Under the pieces are notes generated by a model. It saw only the letters and a list, made by a program, of their open reading frames with translations, made no database searches and was not told the origin of the DNA. A DNA stretch of 64,000 nucleotides, from contig CBDCSR010000003.1 of NCBI GenBank assembly GCA_965221785.1, positions 248,001 to 312,000 on the forward strand, read 5' to 3'. Position numbers and translations under genes: made by a program. Below are positions 34,472-42,696 of the stretch, in pieces (position 1 is the stretch's first letter; every line of letters begins with the position of its first letter). The stretch is from BD2-11 sp965221785. GTDB taxonomy: Bacteria; Gemmatimonadota; Gemmatimonadetes; Longimicrobiales; Gaopeijiaceae.

Positions 34472-35259
34472 CAGAGACCCTCCAGACGCCGCTTGCGGAC
34501 GTGCAGGCGATCCCCGACCAGCGCGAGGTTCCCATCGCCAAGGTCGGTGTTCAGAACATCCGTTTCCCCATCGCGGTGCGGGACCGGCGCAAGACCGCGC
34601 AGCATACCGTGAGTTCCGTCGACATGTCAGTGGATCTCCCCTCTCACTTCAAGGGGACCCACATGAGCCGCTTCATGGAGATCCTGAACTCCCACGACGG
34701 CGAGATCTCGGTCGAGGCCCTGCCGACCATTCTGCGAACCATGCGCAAGCGCCTGAACGCGGCAACCGCGCACCTGCGCGTTTCGTTCCCGTACTTCATG
34801 GAAAAGAGGGCGCCGATCACCCGGGCCCCGGGTCTGCTTTCATACGATTGCATCTTCGACGCTTCCAGCGGAGCGGAGGACGACTTCGTCCTGACGGTGA
34901 AGGTGCCTGTGACGACGCTCTGTCCGTGCTCGCGCGAGATCAGCACCCGTGGCGCCCACAATCAGCGCGGGATCGTGACGGTGGAGGTGCGCTTCGACGG
35001 CGAGCTGTGGATCGAGGACCTCGTGGAGCTGGTCGACGAATCGGCGTCGTGCGACCTCTACCCCGTGCTCAAGCGGTCGGACGAGAAATGGGTCACCGAG
35101 CGGGCGTACGACAACCCGCGTTTCGTGGAGGACCTGGTGCGCGAAGTCACGCTTCGGCTGCGGGCGCTCAGGAAGGTCACCTGGTTCAGGGTCCACGTGG
35201 TCAACTACGAGTCGATCCACGAGCACGACGCGTACGCCCAGGTGGAAGAGGGCCGCTAA
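34468..35259 (+). CDS. folE2: GTP cyclohydrolase FolE2 (type IB)
   Basis: A 263-residue enzyme that opens the GTP ring to 7,8-dihydroneopterin triphosphate, the entry step to folate and to deazaguanines (queuosine). The metal-site cysteine and neighbour are C152 and C154 in TTLCPCSREIS; FKGTHMSRFMEILN (residues ~61-74) is the family substrate/metal motif. Unlike FolE, FolE2 works with metals other than zinc and in many bacteria is induced by zinc limitation. It overlaps the upstream MazG-like gene by 4 nt. A Fur-family-type palindrome follows 75 nt downstream, before a metal-uptake locus. Confidence 0.93.
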   Translation: MTETLQTPLADVQAIPDQREVPIAKVGVQNIRFPIAVRDRRKTAQHTVSSVDMSVDLPSHFKGTHMSRFMEILNSHDGEISVEALPTILRTMRKRLNAATAHLRVSFPYFMEKRAPITRAPGLLSYDCIFDASSGAEDDFVLTVKVPVTTLCPCSREISTRGAHNQRGIVTVEVRFDGELWIEDLVELVDESASCDLYPVLKRSDEKWVTERAYDNPRFVEDLVREVTLRLRALRKVTWFRVHVVNYESIHEHDAYAQVEEGR

Positions 35260-35322
35260 GCCGTCAGAGCGTGACCGCGCCCCACGGGCGACCCGGTCAT
35301 TTGAGGGACGTGTGTCAGCCCT

Positions 35323-35350
35323 TTGCGGTTTATTGATAAGTCATTATCAT
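35323..35350 (+). promoter_or_regulatory. Fur-family-like palindromic operator overlapping a promoter
   Basis: TGATAA-GTCA-TTATCA (35334-35349) is a perfect 6+6 inverted repeat with a 4-bp centre and resembles Fur-family (Fur/Zur/Mur) boxes such as TGATAATNATTATCA. A TTGCGG (35323-35328) / TATCAT (35345-35350) promoter pair with a 16-bp spacer overlaps it, so a bound repressor would block RNA polymerase. It lies 232 nt before the small His/Cys protein gene, in the 322 nt between folE2 and that gene; the remainder of the gap shows nothing recognisable. Confidence 0.6.
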
Positions 35351-35581
35351 TACGGCTCACGCGTTTGCTCCCTCGCCCTGTGTTGCCGGGGACGTGACAC
35401 CATCGGCCACGCACCGAAGCGCGGGCGTACGCAAGCCGGAGTTCCAGCGCACACATGATGCAACGGCACAGTTCTGGTCCGCGCAGCAGTCGGTCCCGTA
35501 TCGGGGCCCCGCGCTGGTCCAGTAAACGGCACCGGGGAGCCGATGGTCCAGCGGGTTGATCCAGCGCGGATCCGGGGACGC

Positions 35582-35860
35582 ATGCACCCGCTCACCGGAA
35601 TCACGCTCGCCCTCTCGCTCGTCGTGGCCTCCGTCGCGGAGGCCTGTCACTCGCATGAGGACGAGGCCGAGTCGGCAGCGGAGTGTTCCGTGTGCCAGTT
35701 GGCGCAGACTCCCGGCCACGCGACCGGGTCGCATACGCCGGGTCCAGCCGGCCCGAGCCTGCTTCAGGCTCCCGCAATCATCGGACACGGTGCCGCCCCC
35801 TCGGCCGTCCACTACTCTCCCCACCGGAGCCGCGCTCCCCCCCTCTCCGTCTCTCTGTAG
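35582..35860 (+). CDS. Small secreted His/Cys protein (DUF2946-like)
   Basis: A 92-residue protein with a signal peptide (ITLALSLVVASVAEA). The mature part is Cys/His-rich: ACHSHEDE and ECSVCQLAQ (C-x-x-C) plus several more His, then a C-terminal SRAPP tail. It resembles the small DUF2946-type proteins that precede TonB receptors in metal-regulated operons. It probably binds a metal ion in the periplasm (inference). An in-frame ATG at 35543 would only extend the leader. It is placed just after the palindromic operator and 82 nt before the receptor gene. Confidence 0.65.
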   Translation: MHPLTGITLALSLVVASVAEACHSHEDEAESAAECSVCQLAQTPGHATGSHTPGPAGPSLLQAPAIIGHGAAPSAVHYSPHRSRAPPLSVSL

Positions 35861-35942
35861 CGAGAAGTCCCCCGGGCCTACCCCCCGGCCGAAGGCTTGT
35901 CCACGGTTGCGCCGCCGACGGCGCACCCAGCGGGAGATATTC

Positions 35943-38201
35943 ATGTCGTCACCCGGCATTCCCATAGCGATATCCAGACGCTTTCCCTTCCCCTTTTTCC
36001 TCCTCGGGATGATCCTCGCAGGCCTTCCAGCACCCTCTGCGGGCTCGGCACCTGTCGAGCGGCAGGCCGCAGACACCGTCGACCACGTGGTGGGAATCGT
36101 CCGGTCGGCGGACAGCGGGATGCCCCTCGCGGGCGCGATAGCGACGGTTGTCAGCACGGGCGGCAACGCAATTACGCACGGAGACGGCTCCTTCCGGATC
36201 GCCGTGCCCGATGCCGAGCAGTATCCGCTCCGGATCAATCGCCTTGGGTACGCGGCGGTTGCTGTCGATGTCCGGTCGGGAGAGATGGTCACTGTCGATC
36301 TCGAGATGGCCGCCATCCCCTTGCCGGACGTTGTCGTCACGGCGGTCCTGAGCCCCACGGCCGCGAACGAGACGATCCGGCCTTCCGCCGTCTTCGCAGG
36401 GGAGGAACTGCAGCGACGGATGGCGGGAACCATCGCGAAGACGGTTGAATCGGTCCCGGGCGTCGCCGTGAGCAGCATGGGGCCGGGCACCGCCCAGCCG
36501 GTCATCCGCGGGCTGACCGGAGACCGGATCCTCATGCTTGAAGACGGTCAGCGCGTGGGCGACGTCATCAACAGCGGCGTGGACCACGCCACGCCGCAAT
36601 CCCCTTCCACGGCTCGGCGAATCGAAGTGATTCGCGGGCCGAGCGCGGTTCTCTACGGCAGCAACGTACTCGGAGGCGTAATCAACGTGGTGCGGGACGA
36701 GGTGCCCCGGGCGGTGCCGTCCCGCCCGACCGGCTTCACCTCGCTCCAGGCGCAGTCGGTGACTCGCGCCTTCGGGGGGAGCGGCGAGGCGACCGTCGGA
36801 ATCACCGAGCACGTGCCTCTCCGCATCGAGGTGTCGAAGCGCGAGTCAGGGGATCTGCGGACGCCCATCGGGAGGCTCGCGGGAACGCAGACCGACGTGT
36901 GGAGCGTGGCGGCCGGAACCTCGTGGGTGGACGACTGGGGCTACGCGGGCGGTTCCGTTCGCGTCTTCAGGAACGATTACGGGATACCCGGAGGCTTCCT
37001 CGGCGGCCACACGAACCCGGTGCGCACGGAGCAGGAGAGGGTCGCGAGCCGATTTCGCAGCGTCATCCGGCCCGGGCAGGGCCTGGAGGCGATTGAAGTC
37101 GATGCGGGCTACACGTGGTACCAGCACCACGAGGTGGAATCCTCCGGCATCCTGGGTGCGCTGTTCGAGCGCCAGATCGTGAGCGGGGAGGCTCGGGCAC
37201 GGCACGGACGATGGGGCCCGTTCACATCGGGTGCCGTCGGAACGAGAGTCTCGTGGGAGGACTTCGGATTCGGGGGCGTGCTTTTCACCCCGAATTCGCG
37301 GCGCGGGACACAGGCCGCGTACGTCCTCGAGGAGATCCAACTCGATCCGGTCTCGATCGAGGCCGGCCTCCGGTATGACCGGGTCGAGCTGGAACCGAAC
37401 GAGGAGGACGAGTTCTCCGACATCGGACACATCCGCGCACGTTCCTTCGACGCGGTTTCCGGATCGCTGGGCGCACTTCTGCGGGTGACCGGGCCGCTCA
37501 CCATGGGTGCGAGCGTGGCCCGTGCCTTTCGCACGCCGGATGTAAACGAACTCTACTCGGAGGGGCCGCACCTCGCGGCCAATTCATATGACATCGGCAA
37601 TCCCTCGCTCGGGATGGAAACGGGACTCGGAATCGACGTGTTCGGGCGCATCACGGGACAACGCCTGAGCGCCGAGGCGACGTGGTTCCGAAACGCAATT
37701 GCAGGCTACATCTTTCCGCAGGCGACGGGCGAACTCAGCCGCGTACGGCTCCCCATCTATCAGTACGTAGGCGAGGATGCCGTTCTGACCGGCTTCGAGA
37801 GCGTGCTCGGGTGGTCGATGCCGACCGGGCTCAAGCTGGAGGCCGCCGCGTCGTACGTGCGCGGCACACTCCGCGCCACGAACGAACCTCTCCCGTTCAT
37901 GCCCCCGCTCCAGGGTCGCCTTGCGATCGGCTATTCGCCGGTGGATTGGTTCGTGGAGGCCGAGGCGCGCATGTCCAGCCGCCAGGAGCGGACGGGGAGA
38001 TTCGAGGCCCCGACCGATGGATACGCGGTCCTTGGCCTGTCGGGCGGCCTGCGTCTCACGTTCGCCGGGCGGCTTCACGTCGTGACGCTCCACCTCGAGA
38101 ATCTCGGCAATAGCGAATACAGGTATCACCTGTCGCGCGTGAAGGAGATCATGCCCGAGGCGGGCAGATCCATCAGCGTGGCATATCGGGTCGTCTTCTA
38201 G
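35943..38201 (+). CDS. ZnuD-like TonB-dependent outer-membrane receptor
   Basis: A 752-residue receptor with a signal peptide, a carboxypeptidase-regulatory-like domain (residues ~45-125), a plug (VESVPGVAVSSMGPGTAQPVIRGL, GPSAVLYGSNVLGGVINV) and a barrel ending in aromatic VAYRVVF. Features shared with ZnuD zinc receptors are the VDHATPQSP plug stretch and the FRTPDVNELYSEGPH / NSYDIGNPSL barrel motif; a YQHHEVE loop offers two His. It probably imports zinc or another metal complex; heme is possible. ATG 35943 has GGGAG 7 nt upstream. The lipoprotein gene follows 76 nt later. Confidence 0.83.
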   Translation: MSSPGIPIAISRRFPFPFFLLGMILAGLPAPSAGSAPVERQAADTVDHVVGIVRSADSGMPLAGAIATVVSTGGNAITHGDGSFRIAVPDAEQYPLRINRLGYAAVAVDVRSGEMVTVDLEMAAIPLPDVVVTAVLSPTAANETIRPSAVFAGEELQRRMAGTIAKTVESVPGVAVSSMGPGTAQPVIRGLTGDRILMLEDGQRVGDVINSGVDHATPQSPSTARRIEVIRGPSAVLYGSNVLGGVINVVRDEVPRAVPSRPTGFTSLQAQSVTRAFGGSGEATVGITEHVPLRIEVSKRESGDLRTPIGRLAGTQTDVWSVAAGTSWVDDWGYAGGSVRVFRNDYGIPGGFLGGHTNPVRTEQERVASRFRSVIRPGQGLEAIEVDAGYTWYQHHEVESSGILGALFERQIVSGEARARHGRWGPFTSGAVGTRVSWEDFGFGGVLFTPNSRRGTQAAYVLEEIQLDPVSIEAGLRYDRVELEPNEEDEFSDIGHIRARSFDAVSGSLGALLRVTGPLTMGASVARAFRTPDVNELYSEGPHLAANSYDIGNPSLGMETGLGIDVFGRITGQRLSAEATWFRNAIAGYIFPQATGELSRVRLPIYQYVGEDAVLTGFESVLGWSMPTGLKLEAAASYVRGTLRATNEPLPFMPPLQGRLAIGYSPVDWFVEAEARMSSRQERTGRFEAPTDGYAVLGLSGGLRLTFAGRLHVVTLHLENLGNSEYRYHLSRVKEIMPEAGRSISVAYRVVF

Positions 38202-38277
38202 AGCGAGCCGTCCGGGCTGTGCGGAGAGGCTTCGCGACAGGAGCGACCAGAACATCCACACAAGTGAGGAAAGAACG

Positions 38278-38748
38278 ATGAGACATTCGAAACGGAAACT
38301 GCCGTTCGCCCTGCTGAGCGCGGGCATCCTGGCCCTCTCGGCGTGCGAGAGCGCAACCGAACCCGAAGAAGACCATGCCGAGGAGGTCGAGGGTGTGATC
38401 CTGGTGCTGAGCGGCCAGACGATCGCGTCCTACGATGGCCACGATGGTGAGTGGACCGGCGAACTGGAGGTCGAGCCGGGCGAGGAGACCGCCCACATCG
38501 ACGTGCGCTTCGTGGATCACGACGGCCACGAGGTCCAACTGGATGCCGACTTCTACCTGGAGGTGGAGGTCGAGGACGAGTCCATAGCCGAATTCGAACA
38601 GGACACCCCCGGGGAGTTCGGGGGACACCTGCACGGAGGGGCCGAGGGCGACACCGACATCGTTTTCCGCCTGATGCACGGAAGCGTCGGATCCGGACAC
38701 GCCGACTTCGTGACCGAGCCGCTCCACATCCACGTGCACGAGCACTGA
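38278..38748 (+). CDS. His/Asp/Glu-rich lipoprotein (probable metal-binding partner of the receptor)
   Basis: A 156-residue lipoprotein (lipobox LSAC, lipid-modified Cys near residue 22). About a third of the mature residues are Asp, Glu or His, with clusters such as EEDHAEEVE, FVDHDGHEV, HLHGGAEGD and a terminal HIHVHEH. No enzyme motif is present. This composition suggests a periplasmic divalent-metal (zinc-like) binding protein that hands metal to, or receives it from, the TonB receptor; that role is inference from composition and position. GAGGA lies 7 nt upstream of the ATG. Confidence 0.76.
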   Translation: MRHSKRKLPFALLSAGILALSACESATEPEEDHAEEVEGVILVLSGQTIASYDGHDGEWTGELEVEPGEETAHIDVRFVDHDGHEVQLDADFYLEVEVEDESIAEFEQDTPGEFGGHLHGGAEGDTDIVFRLMHGSVGSGHADFVTEPLHIHVHEH

Positions 38749-38788
38749 CGACGGCTGGACGGGCCCAGCCGGTCGAAGCTCGCTGCCT

Positions 38789-39985
38789 TCAGGTAGCGCT
38801 TCGCGGATAGCGGCGCCCGTTCAACTGCTTCCCGATGAACGTCGGCCGTACGAAGTACCGGTAGATCACCAGGATCAGCGCGGTCGCCGTGACCGAGACC
38901 AGCGCGAGCTTGAGCATCCCTGGAAGCGGCACGCTCGCCAGGAGAAGGGGCAGCAGCATGACGAACGGCACGTGGACGATGTAGATCCAGTACGAGGCGT
39001 CCGCCATGTACCGCCAGCGCGGGCTCGGCCTGTCCATGTAGCGCAGAAAGAGTCCGATCAGGCCATGGGCCATGAACCACATGGAAAGCGCGAGAAAGAC
39101 GACCGCCCGCAGATGATCCCCCTCGACCACCCCCACGCACGTTCTGTCCGGCCTCGGTGGGCAATTGATCTCGAAATAGTGCCGGTACACGAGGAAGCAC
39201 ACGATTCCGGCGGCGAGGAAGACCCATGTGGGGCGCTTGAAACCCTCAAGCGTCTTCCGCCTGCGAAACAGCATCCACCCGAACCCGAAGAACAGGCCGT
39301 ACAGCGCCAGTTGGCGCGGAGCGGGAAACGGGCCGGCGTAGTAGTCGATTGCCCACGACTCCATCCGGTACAGTATGAGGCCCGCGGCCAGAATCAGGAC
39401 CACGATGCCGCCCCGATGCACCCGGCGCTCGAAGAGGTCCATCGCCCAGGCGCGCACGCCCGCGGGAATCCGGGCAGCCAGCGACCGCAGTGCGCTCGCG
39501 ACCACGCAGAGGATCAGCAGGTGGTAGAGGAACCACAGGTGCATGAACAGGTGGTCCAGAGCCCTGGGCGAGGTCAACTCGGCAAGGCTGTACGCGGCGC
39601 TCGGCGCGACGGCGCTGAAGCGCGCGGCGAACGGCGCGATGAGGAACATCGTGACGGCCAGGAGGGGCCACGCCACCAGCAACGGCACGCCTAGCCGGCT
39701 CCATCGATGCCGCAGGAATTCCCGGGTGCCGCGCGTCTCAACCAGGTACGCGGCAAAGAACCCGGCAATTGCGAAGAAGACCGGCAGGTTGAACACACGG
39801 ATGAAGATGACCACCCAGTAGGTGAGCATGTCGGCCTGCGGGTCCCGGTACGGCCATTCGAAGAAAACCGTGGGCACGTAGCTCACCGCGGCGTGACGGA
39901 CCACCCCGAGCAGCATCATGGATGCGCGCAGCCGGTCGAGGGCGTGGTACCGGGGGAGGCTGACCCGCGGTCGAGTGCCGGACAC
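38789..39985 (-). CDS. Membrane acyltransferase (acyltransferase-3/OpgC-like)
   Basis: A 398-residue protein with about ten membrane helices and the acyltransferase-3 signature: YHALDRLRASMMLLGVVRHA at the N-terminus (H/R motif), VFFAIAGFFAA, WFLYHLLILC and a C-terminal YIYIVHVPFV-like helix (DASYWIYIVHVPF). It resembles OpgC/MdoC, which succinylates periplasmic glucans, so acylation of an envelope glycan or lipid is likely. The start is GTG 39985, 5 nt after the stop of the GPP34-P450 gene. No signal for a specific acyl donor is visible. Confidence 0.84.
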   Translation of the reverse strand: MSGTRPRVSLPRYHALDRLRASMMLLGVVRHAAVSYVPTVFFEWPYRDPQADMLTYWVVIFIRVFNLPVFFAIAGFFAAYLVETRGTREFLRHRWSRLGVPLLVAWPLLAVTMFLIAPFAARFSAVAPSAAYSLAELTSPRALDHLFMHLWFLYHLLILCVVASALRSLAARIPAGVRAWAMDLFERRVHRGGIVVLILAAGLILYRMESWAIDYYAGPFPAPRQLALYGLFFGFGWMLFRRRKTLEGFKRPTWVFLAAGIVCFLVYRHYFEINCPPRPDRTCVGVVEGDHLRAVVFLALSMWFMAHGLIGLFLRYMDRPSPRWRYMADASYWIYIVHVPFVMLLPLLLASVPLPGMLKLALVSVTATALILVIYRYFVRPTFIGKQLNGRRYPRSAT

Positions 39986-39990
39986 CGGGG

Positions 39991-41988
39991 CTACCCGGTC
40001 GCGGGTTCGTTGTGTGTTCGGCGCCCGAGGACGCGGATATCGAAGCCCAACGGCTGCATGGTGGGAAAGGATCTCACGCGCAGCGCATGGTCGGGCGCGA
40101 GCGGCTCGAGTTGGAGTTCCCTCAGTATGGTGGCCATGGTGAGGGCGAGTTGAACCGGGACGAGACCGCTGCCGAGACACCGGTGGTTGCCGGCCCCGAA
40201 GGGGGCGTAGGCGCCGCGCTGCCGGTGTTCGCCGCGAGCCGGCGTGTAGCGGTCGATGTCGAAGCGCTCCGGGTCGGGGAAATACTCCTCGAGCGTGTGC
40301 CCGACCGCCGTACCGATCATGACCTGGGTGCCCGCGGCAACCCTGTGACCCGCGAACTCGAACGAGTTGGCGGTCGTCCGAAGTACGGCGGGCGAGACCG
40401 GATGAAGCCGTAGCGTCTCCATCGCCACGCGGCGCGAGACGTCGAGACGCCGCAGCCCGTCGCCGGACACGGGGCCTTCCTCGAACAGGACGTCCGCCTC
40501 GGCGGTCATGCGCTCCATGATCTGCGGCCGCTTCAGCACGTTGTAGATCATGAACGAACAGGTGCTTGCCGTGGTGTCCAGGCCGACCATGTAGGGGGCG
40601 AGCACCGTCAGGGGCAGGTTGGTCTCGGGAAGAAGCTGGGGATCGGCGGCACGCAACTCGAGCATCAGGTCGAGGAAATCCGGCGTCGTTCTGCGCGGAC
40701 CCACCTTGCGCTTGTGCGCGAGGACCGCCCGGGCCAACTCGCGGGCCCGTTCGCGCGCGCGGCGGAATCGCGCGAGTCTCATGACGTGTGGAATCGTCGC
40801 GGCGCTCAGGAGCAGCCCGCCCAGGAGCGTGGACAAATCCTGCCTGTAGCCCTGCGGTGAATAGCCCACCATCATGTGGCCCATCTGCTCGGCGATGACG
40901 TTCTGGAACGCCGGCAACGCCTCGAACGGTTCTCCCACCGGCCACCTGGCGAGTTCGTCCCGGGTGAGGTCGACGACCTCCTGCGACCGGTCCCTCATGA
41001 CCCGGACCGCGTATCCCCTGGCCTGGGCCTTCCGCGTGGTGACGTGATCGATCCCGTCCATGGTCAGGATCGAACGCGACGAACCCATCTGGTTGTGGAG
41101 GTTCGCCATCGGCTCGAGCGACCGGAACACGGTCCTGCCGTGCGAGGTCAGGAAATTGGCTGCTTCCGGCCCCGCGATGCACACGAACCGGCGGCCCGGA
41201 GCGCGTATCCTGAAGATCGGGCCCAGCTCACGGTACTGCCGGGCAAGGAAGGCCACGAGTCCCTTACGCATGGCCAGGCCGTTGCCCAACAGCGGAACGC
41301 CCGGCACCACCGGGATCTCCTTCGGGCGCCGGGGCGTCGGAGGTCGATCGTCGGGCGCTTCGAGTCCCTCGATCGCAAGGCACATCGTGCGACCGATCAG
41401 GTCGAGATTCTTCAGCAGATCGATGCGATCCCGGACCTCCTCCCGCTCCTCCGACGACAGAATGGTGCGGAACACGCCGCAGGCGTTTGCCAGGGCGATG
41501 ATCGCGATGTCGCGTGGGTCGGGAACCTCGTCGCTGAACAGGATCCGCATGATCCGCAGCCTGGCTTCTTCGACCGGCCGCCCGTCGGCAGTGGGATAGA
41601 GCCGCGATCGGGACACGCTGGGAACCAGGGACAGGAGCCCGTGCGCCTCGGATCTCAGGATTCCGCGCTCGATCAGGCGGGCGAGCGCGGCCCTTCGGAT
41701 CCGGTCCCCGCGCTCGCCGATCCGGCCGAGCCAATAGCCCGTGTCGCGCGATCGACCGTCCTTCGCGATCTCGGCCAGCGTCGGATCGAGGATGTCGTCG
41801 CCGAAAGGCGTGGGATCCACGAGTATCAGACGCTCGAGATCCGTGTCGATGCGGTCCTCGAGCGCGAGATCCATCAGCACTGCTCCGGCGAGCGCCAGGT
41901 CGAGTGAGCGCGCGGGCAGGTTGGGGGCCAGGTCCCCCCGCTCCTCGTCCAGGACGAAGACAAGGATTTCCTCCGCGAACCTCAGCAT
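39991..41988 (-). CDS. GPP34 domain-cytochrome P450 fusion protein
   Basis: A single-frame 665-residue protein. Residues 1-~215 form a GPP34 (Golgi phosphoprotein 3/Vps74-like) domain: EEILVFVLDEERGD, LDLALAGAVLMDLALEDRI, LERLILVDPTPFGDDILD and RDIAIIALANACGVF are close to bacterial GPP34 proteins; eukaryotic homologues bind phosphoinositides and glycosyltransferases. A Pro/Arg-rich linker (~216-230) leads to a full P450: I-helix GLDTT (469-473), ExxR at 524-527 and the heme loop FGAGNHRCLGSG with axial Cys604. The P450 part starts at PVVPGVPLLGN and lacks a membrane anchor. The substrate is unknown. An acyltransferase gene follows 5 nt downstream. SD GGAG is 6 nt before the ATG. Confidence 0.9.
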   Translation of the reverse strand: MLRFAEEILVFVLDEERGDLAPNLPARSLDLALAGAVLMDLALEDRIDTDLERLILVDPTPFGDDILDPTLAEIAKDGRSRDTGYWLGRIGERGDRIRRAALARLIERGILRSEAHGLLSLVPSVSRSRLYPTADGRPVEEARLRIMRILFSDEVPDPRDIAIIALANACGVFRTILSSEEREEVRDRIDLLKNLDLIGRTMCLAIEGLEAPDDRPPTPRRPKEIPVVPGVPLLGNGLAMRKGLVAFLARQYRELGPIFRIRAPGRRFVCIAGPEAANFLTSHGRTVFRSLEPMANLHNQMGSSRSILTMDGIDHVTTRKAQARGYAVRVMRDRSQEVVDLTRDELARWPVGEPFEALPAFQNVIAEQMGHMMVGYSPQGYRQDLSTLLGGLLLSAATIPHVMRLARFRRARERARELARAVLAHKRKVGPRRTTPDFLDLMLELRAADPQLLPETNLPLTVLAPYMVGLDTTASTCSFMIYNVLKRPQIMERMTAEADVLFEEGPVSGDGLRRLDVSRRVAMETLRLHPVSPAVLRTTANSFEFAGHRVAAGTQVMIGTAVGHTLEEYFPDPERFDIDRYTPARGEHRQRGAYAPFGAGNHRCLGSGLVPVQLALTMATILRELQLEPLAPDHALRVRSFPTMQPLGFDIRVLGRRTHNEPATG

Positions 41989-42153
41989 CGTGTGCTCCGC
42001 CTCGCACTGGGAGCCAAAGGTCTCGATTCCAATGTCAACTGCTCCACGCGGCTTCGTGGTTTCGGGCCTTCTTCCGCGCCGTTATTGCGCCGTTACTGTC
42101 ACTAACTGGATCACGAGTACGATTTTATCGCGATTCATCAGTTCATACGCACG

Positions 42154-42183
42154 AGAATACCGCAGTCTCCAAACAGGCTGCAA
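42154..42183 (-). promoter_or_regulatory. Candidate promoter of the GPP34-P450/acyltransferase operon
   Basis: Read on the minus strand: TTGCAG (-35), an 18-bp spacer, TATTCT (-10). It would give a ~160-nt 5' leader before ATG 41988. Match quality is moderate, so this is a weak sigma70-type prediction. Confidence 0.28.
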
Positions 42184-42574
42184 GGGCGAGCGGAGGTGTT
42201 GCAGGCCCAAGCTCCACTCGCCGGACGGGCCGCAAGTCCGCGAAGGGAATCTGAAACCTGACGCATCGGTCGTGCGTACAGGGGCAGTTGCACGGCTTCC
42301 CGCCACGGCTCCGGCGGGGTTCCGGCAGGCAAACGCATCGATCCAGGGCAGGCCGACGCGACATCGGGCCCGCCATCAACTCGAGAAAACCATCGACCGG
42401 CTTATGAGAGTTCTTCAATTCCATCCGATCCGGGCCCGGAGGGCGCGAGTGCGTCCCGCTCCGGTGCAATTCCGGATCGTCGTGCCCGCCGGTCGCGCGG
42501 TAGCGCGCGTCGCCGGGGGCACCCCGCCCAGGGAGGCTGAACCCTAACAGAGCCAGAGGCTTTCCGAGAGAGTC

Positions 42575-42625
42575 CGGCCCATCGGGTCCGCTTCCACGGC
42601 GGACGCGATGGGCCGTTTTCTTTTT
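42575..42625 (+). terminator. Strong intrinsic terminator in the leader of the ABC transporter (candidate attenuator)
   Basis: A 16-pair stem with one 1x1 mismatch (CGGCCCATCG-G-GTCCGC paired with GCGGAC-G-CGATGGGCCG) and a 7-nt loop (42575-42615) is followed by TTTTCTTTTT (42616-42625). The SD GGAG begins at 42628, only a few bases later, so a transcript starting in the upstream gap would have to read through this element before the ABC gene. No upstream plus-strand gene needs a terminator here, which favours a leader attenuator or a short RNA. Confidence 0.7.
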
Positions 42626-42696
42626 GCGGAGTGAGAGAGATGCGACAGCGCGCGGAGATGAAGAGGCGGGAGGAGATGAAGAGGCACGGAGGGAGA

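Larger units (their letters stand above)
41989..42696. other. 708-nt intergenic region between divergent P450 and ABC transporter genes
   Basis: No convincing protein-coding frame was found here on either strand; open frames present are Arg/Pro-rich and lack homology. On the minus strand a TTGCAG (42178-42183) / TATTCT (42154-42159) pair with an 18-bp spacer could drive the P450 gene. On the plus strand there is a long GC-rich imperfect hairpin (42482-42521, GTGCCC...GGGCAC) and a terminator hairpin (42575-42625). The remainder shows nothing recognisable. Confidence 0.55.

Noticed and set aside
42082..42138. Short leader peptide MNRDKIVLVIQLVTVTAQ upstream of the P450 gene
   Set aside because: An 18-codon frame on the minus strand with no SD or conservation evidence; too weak to annotate.
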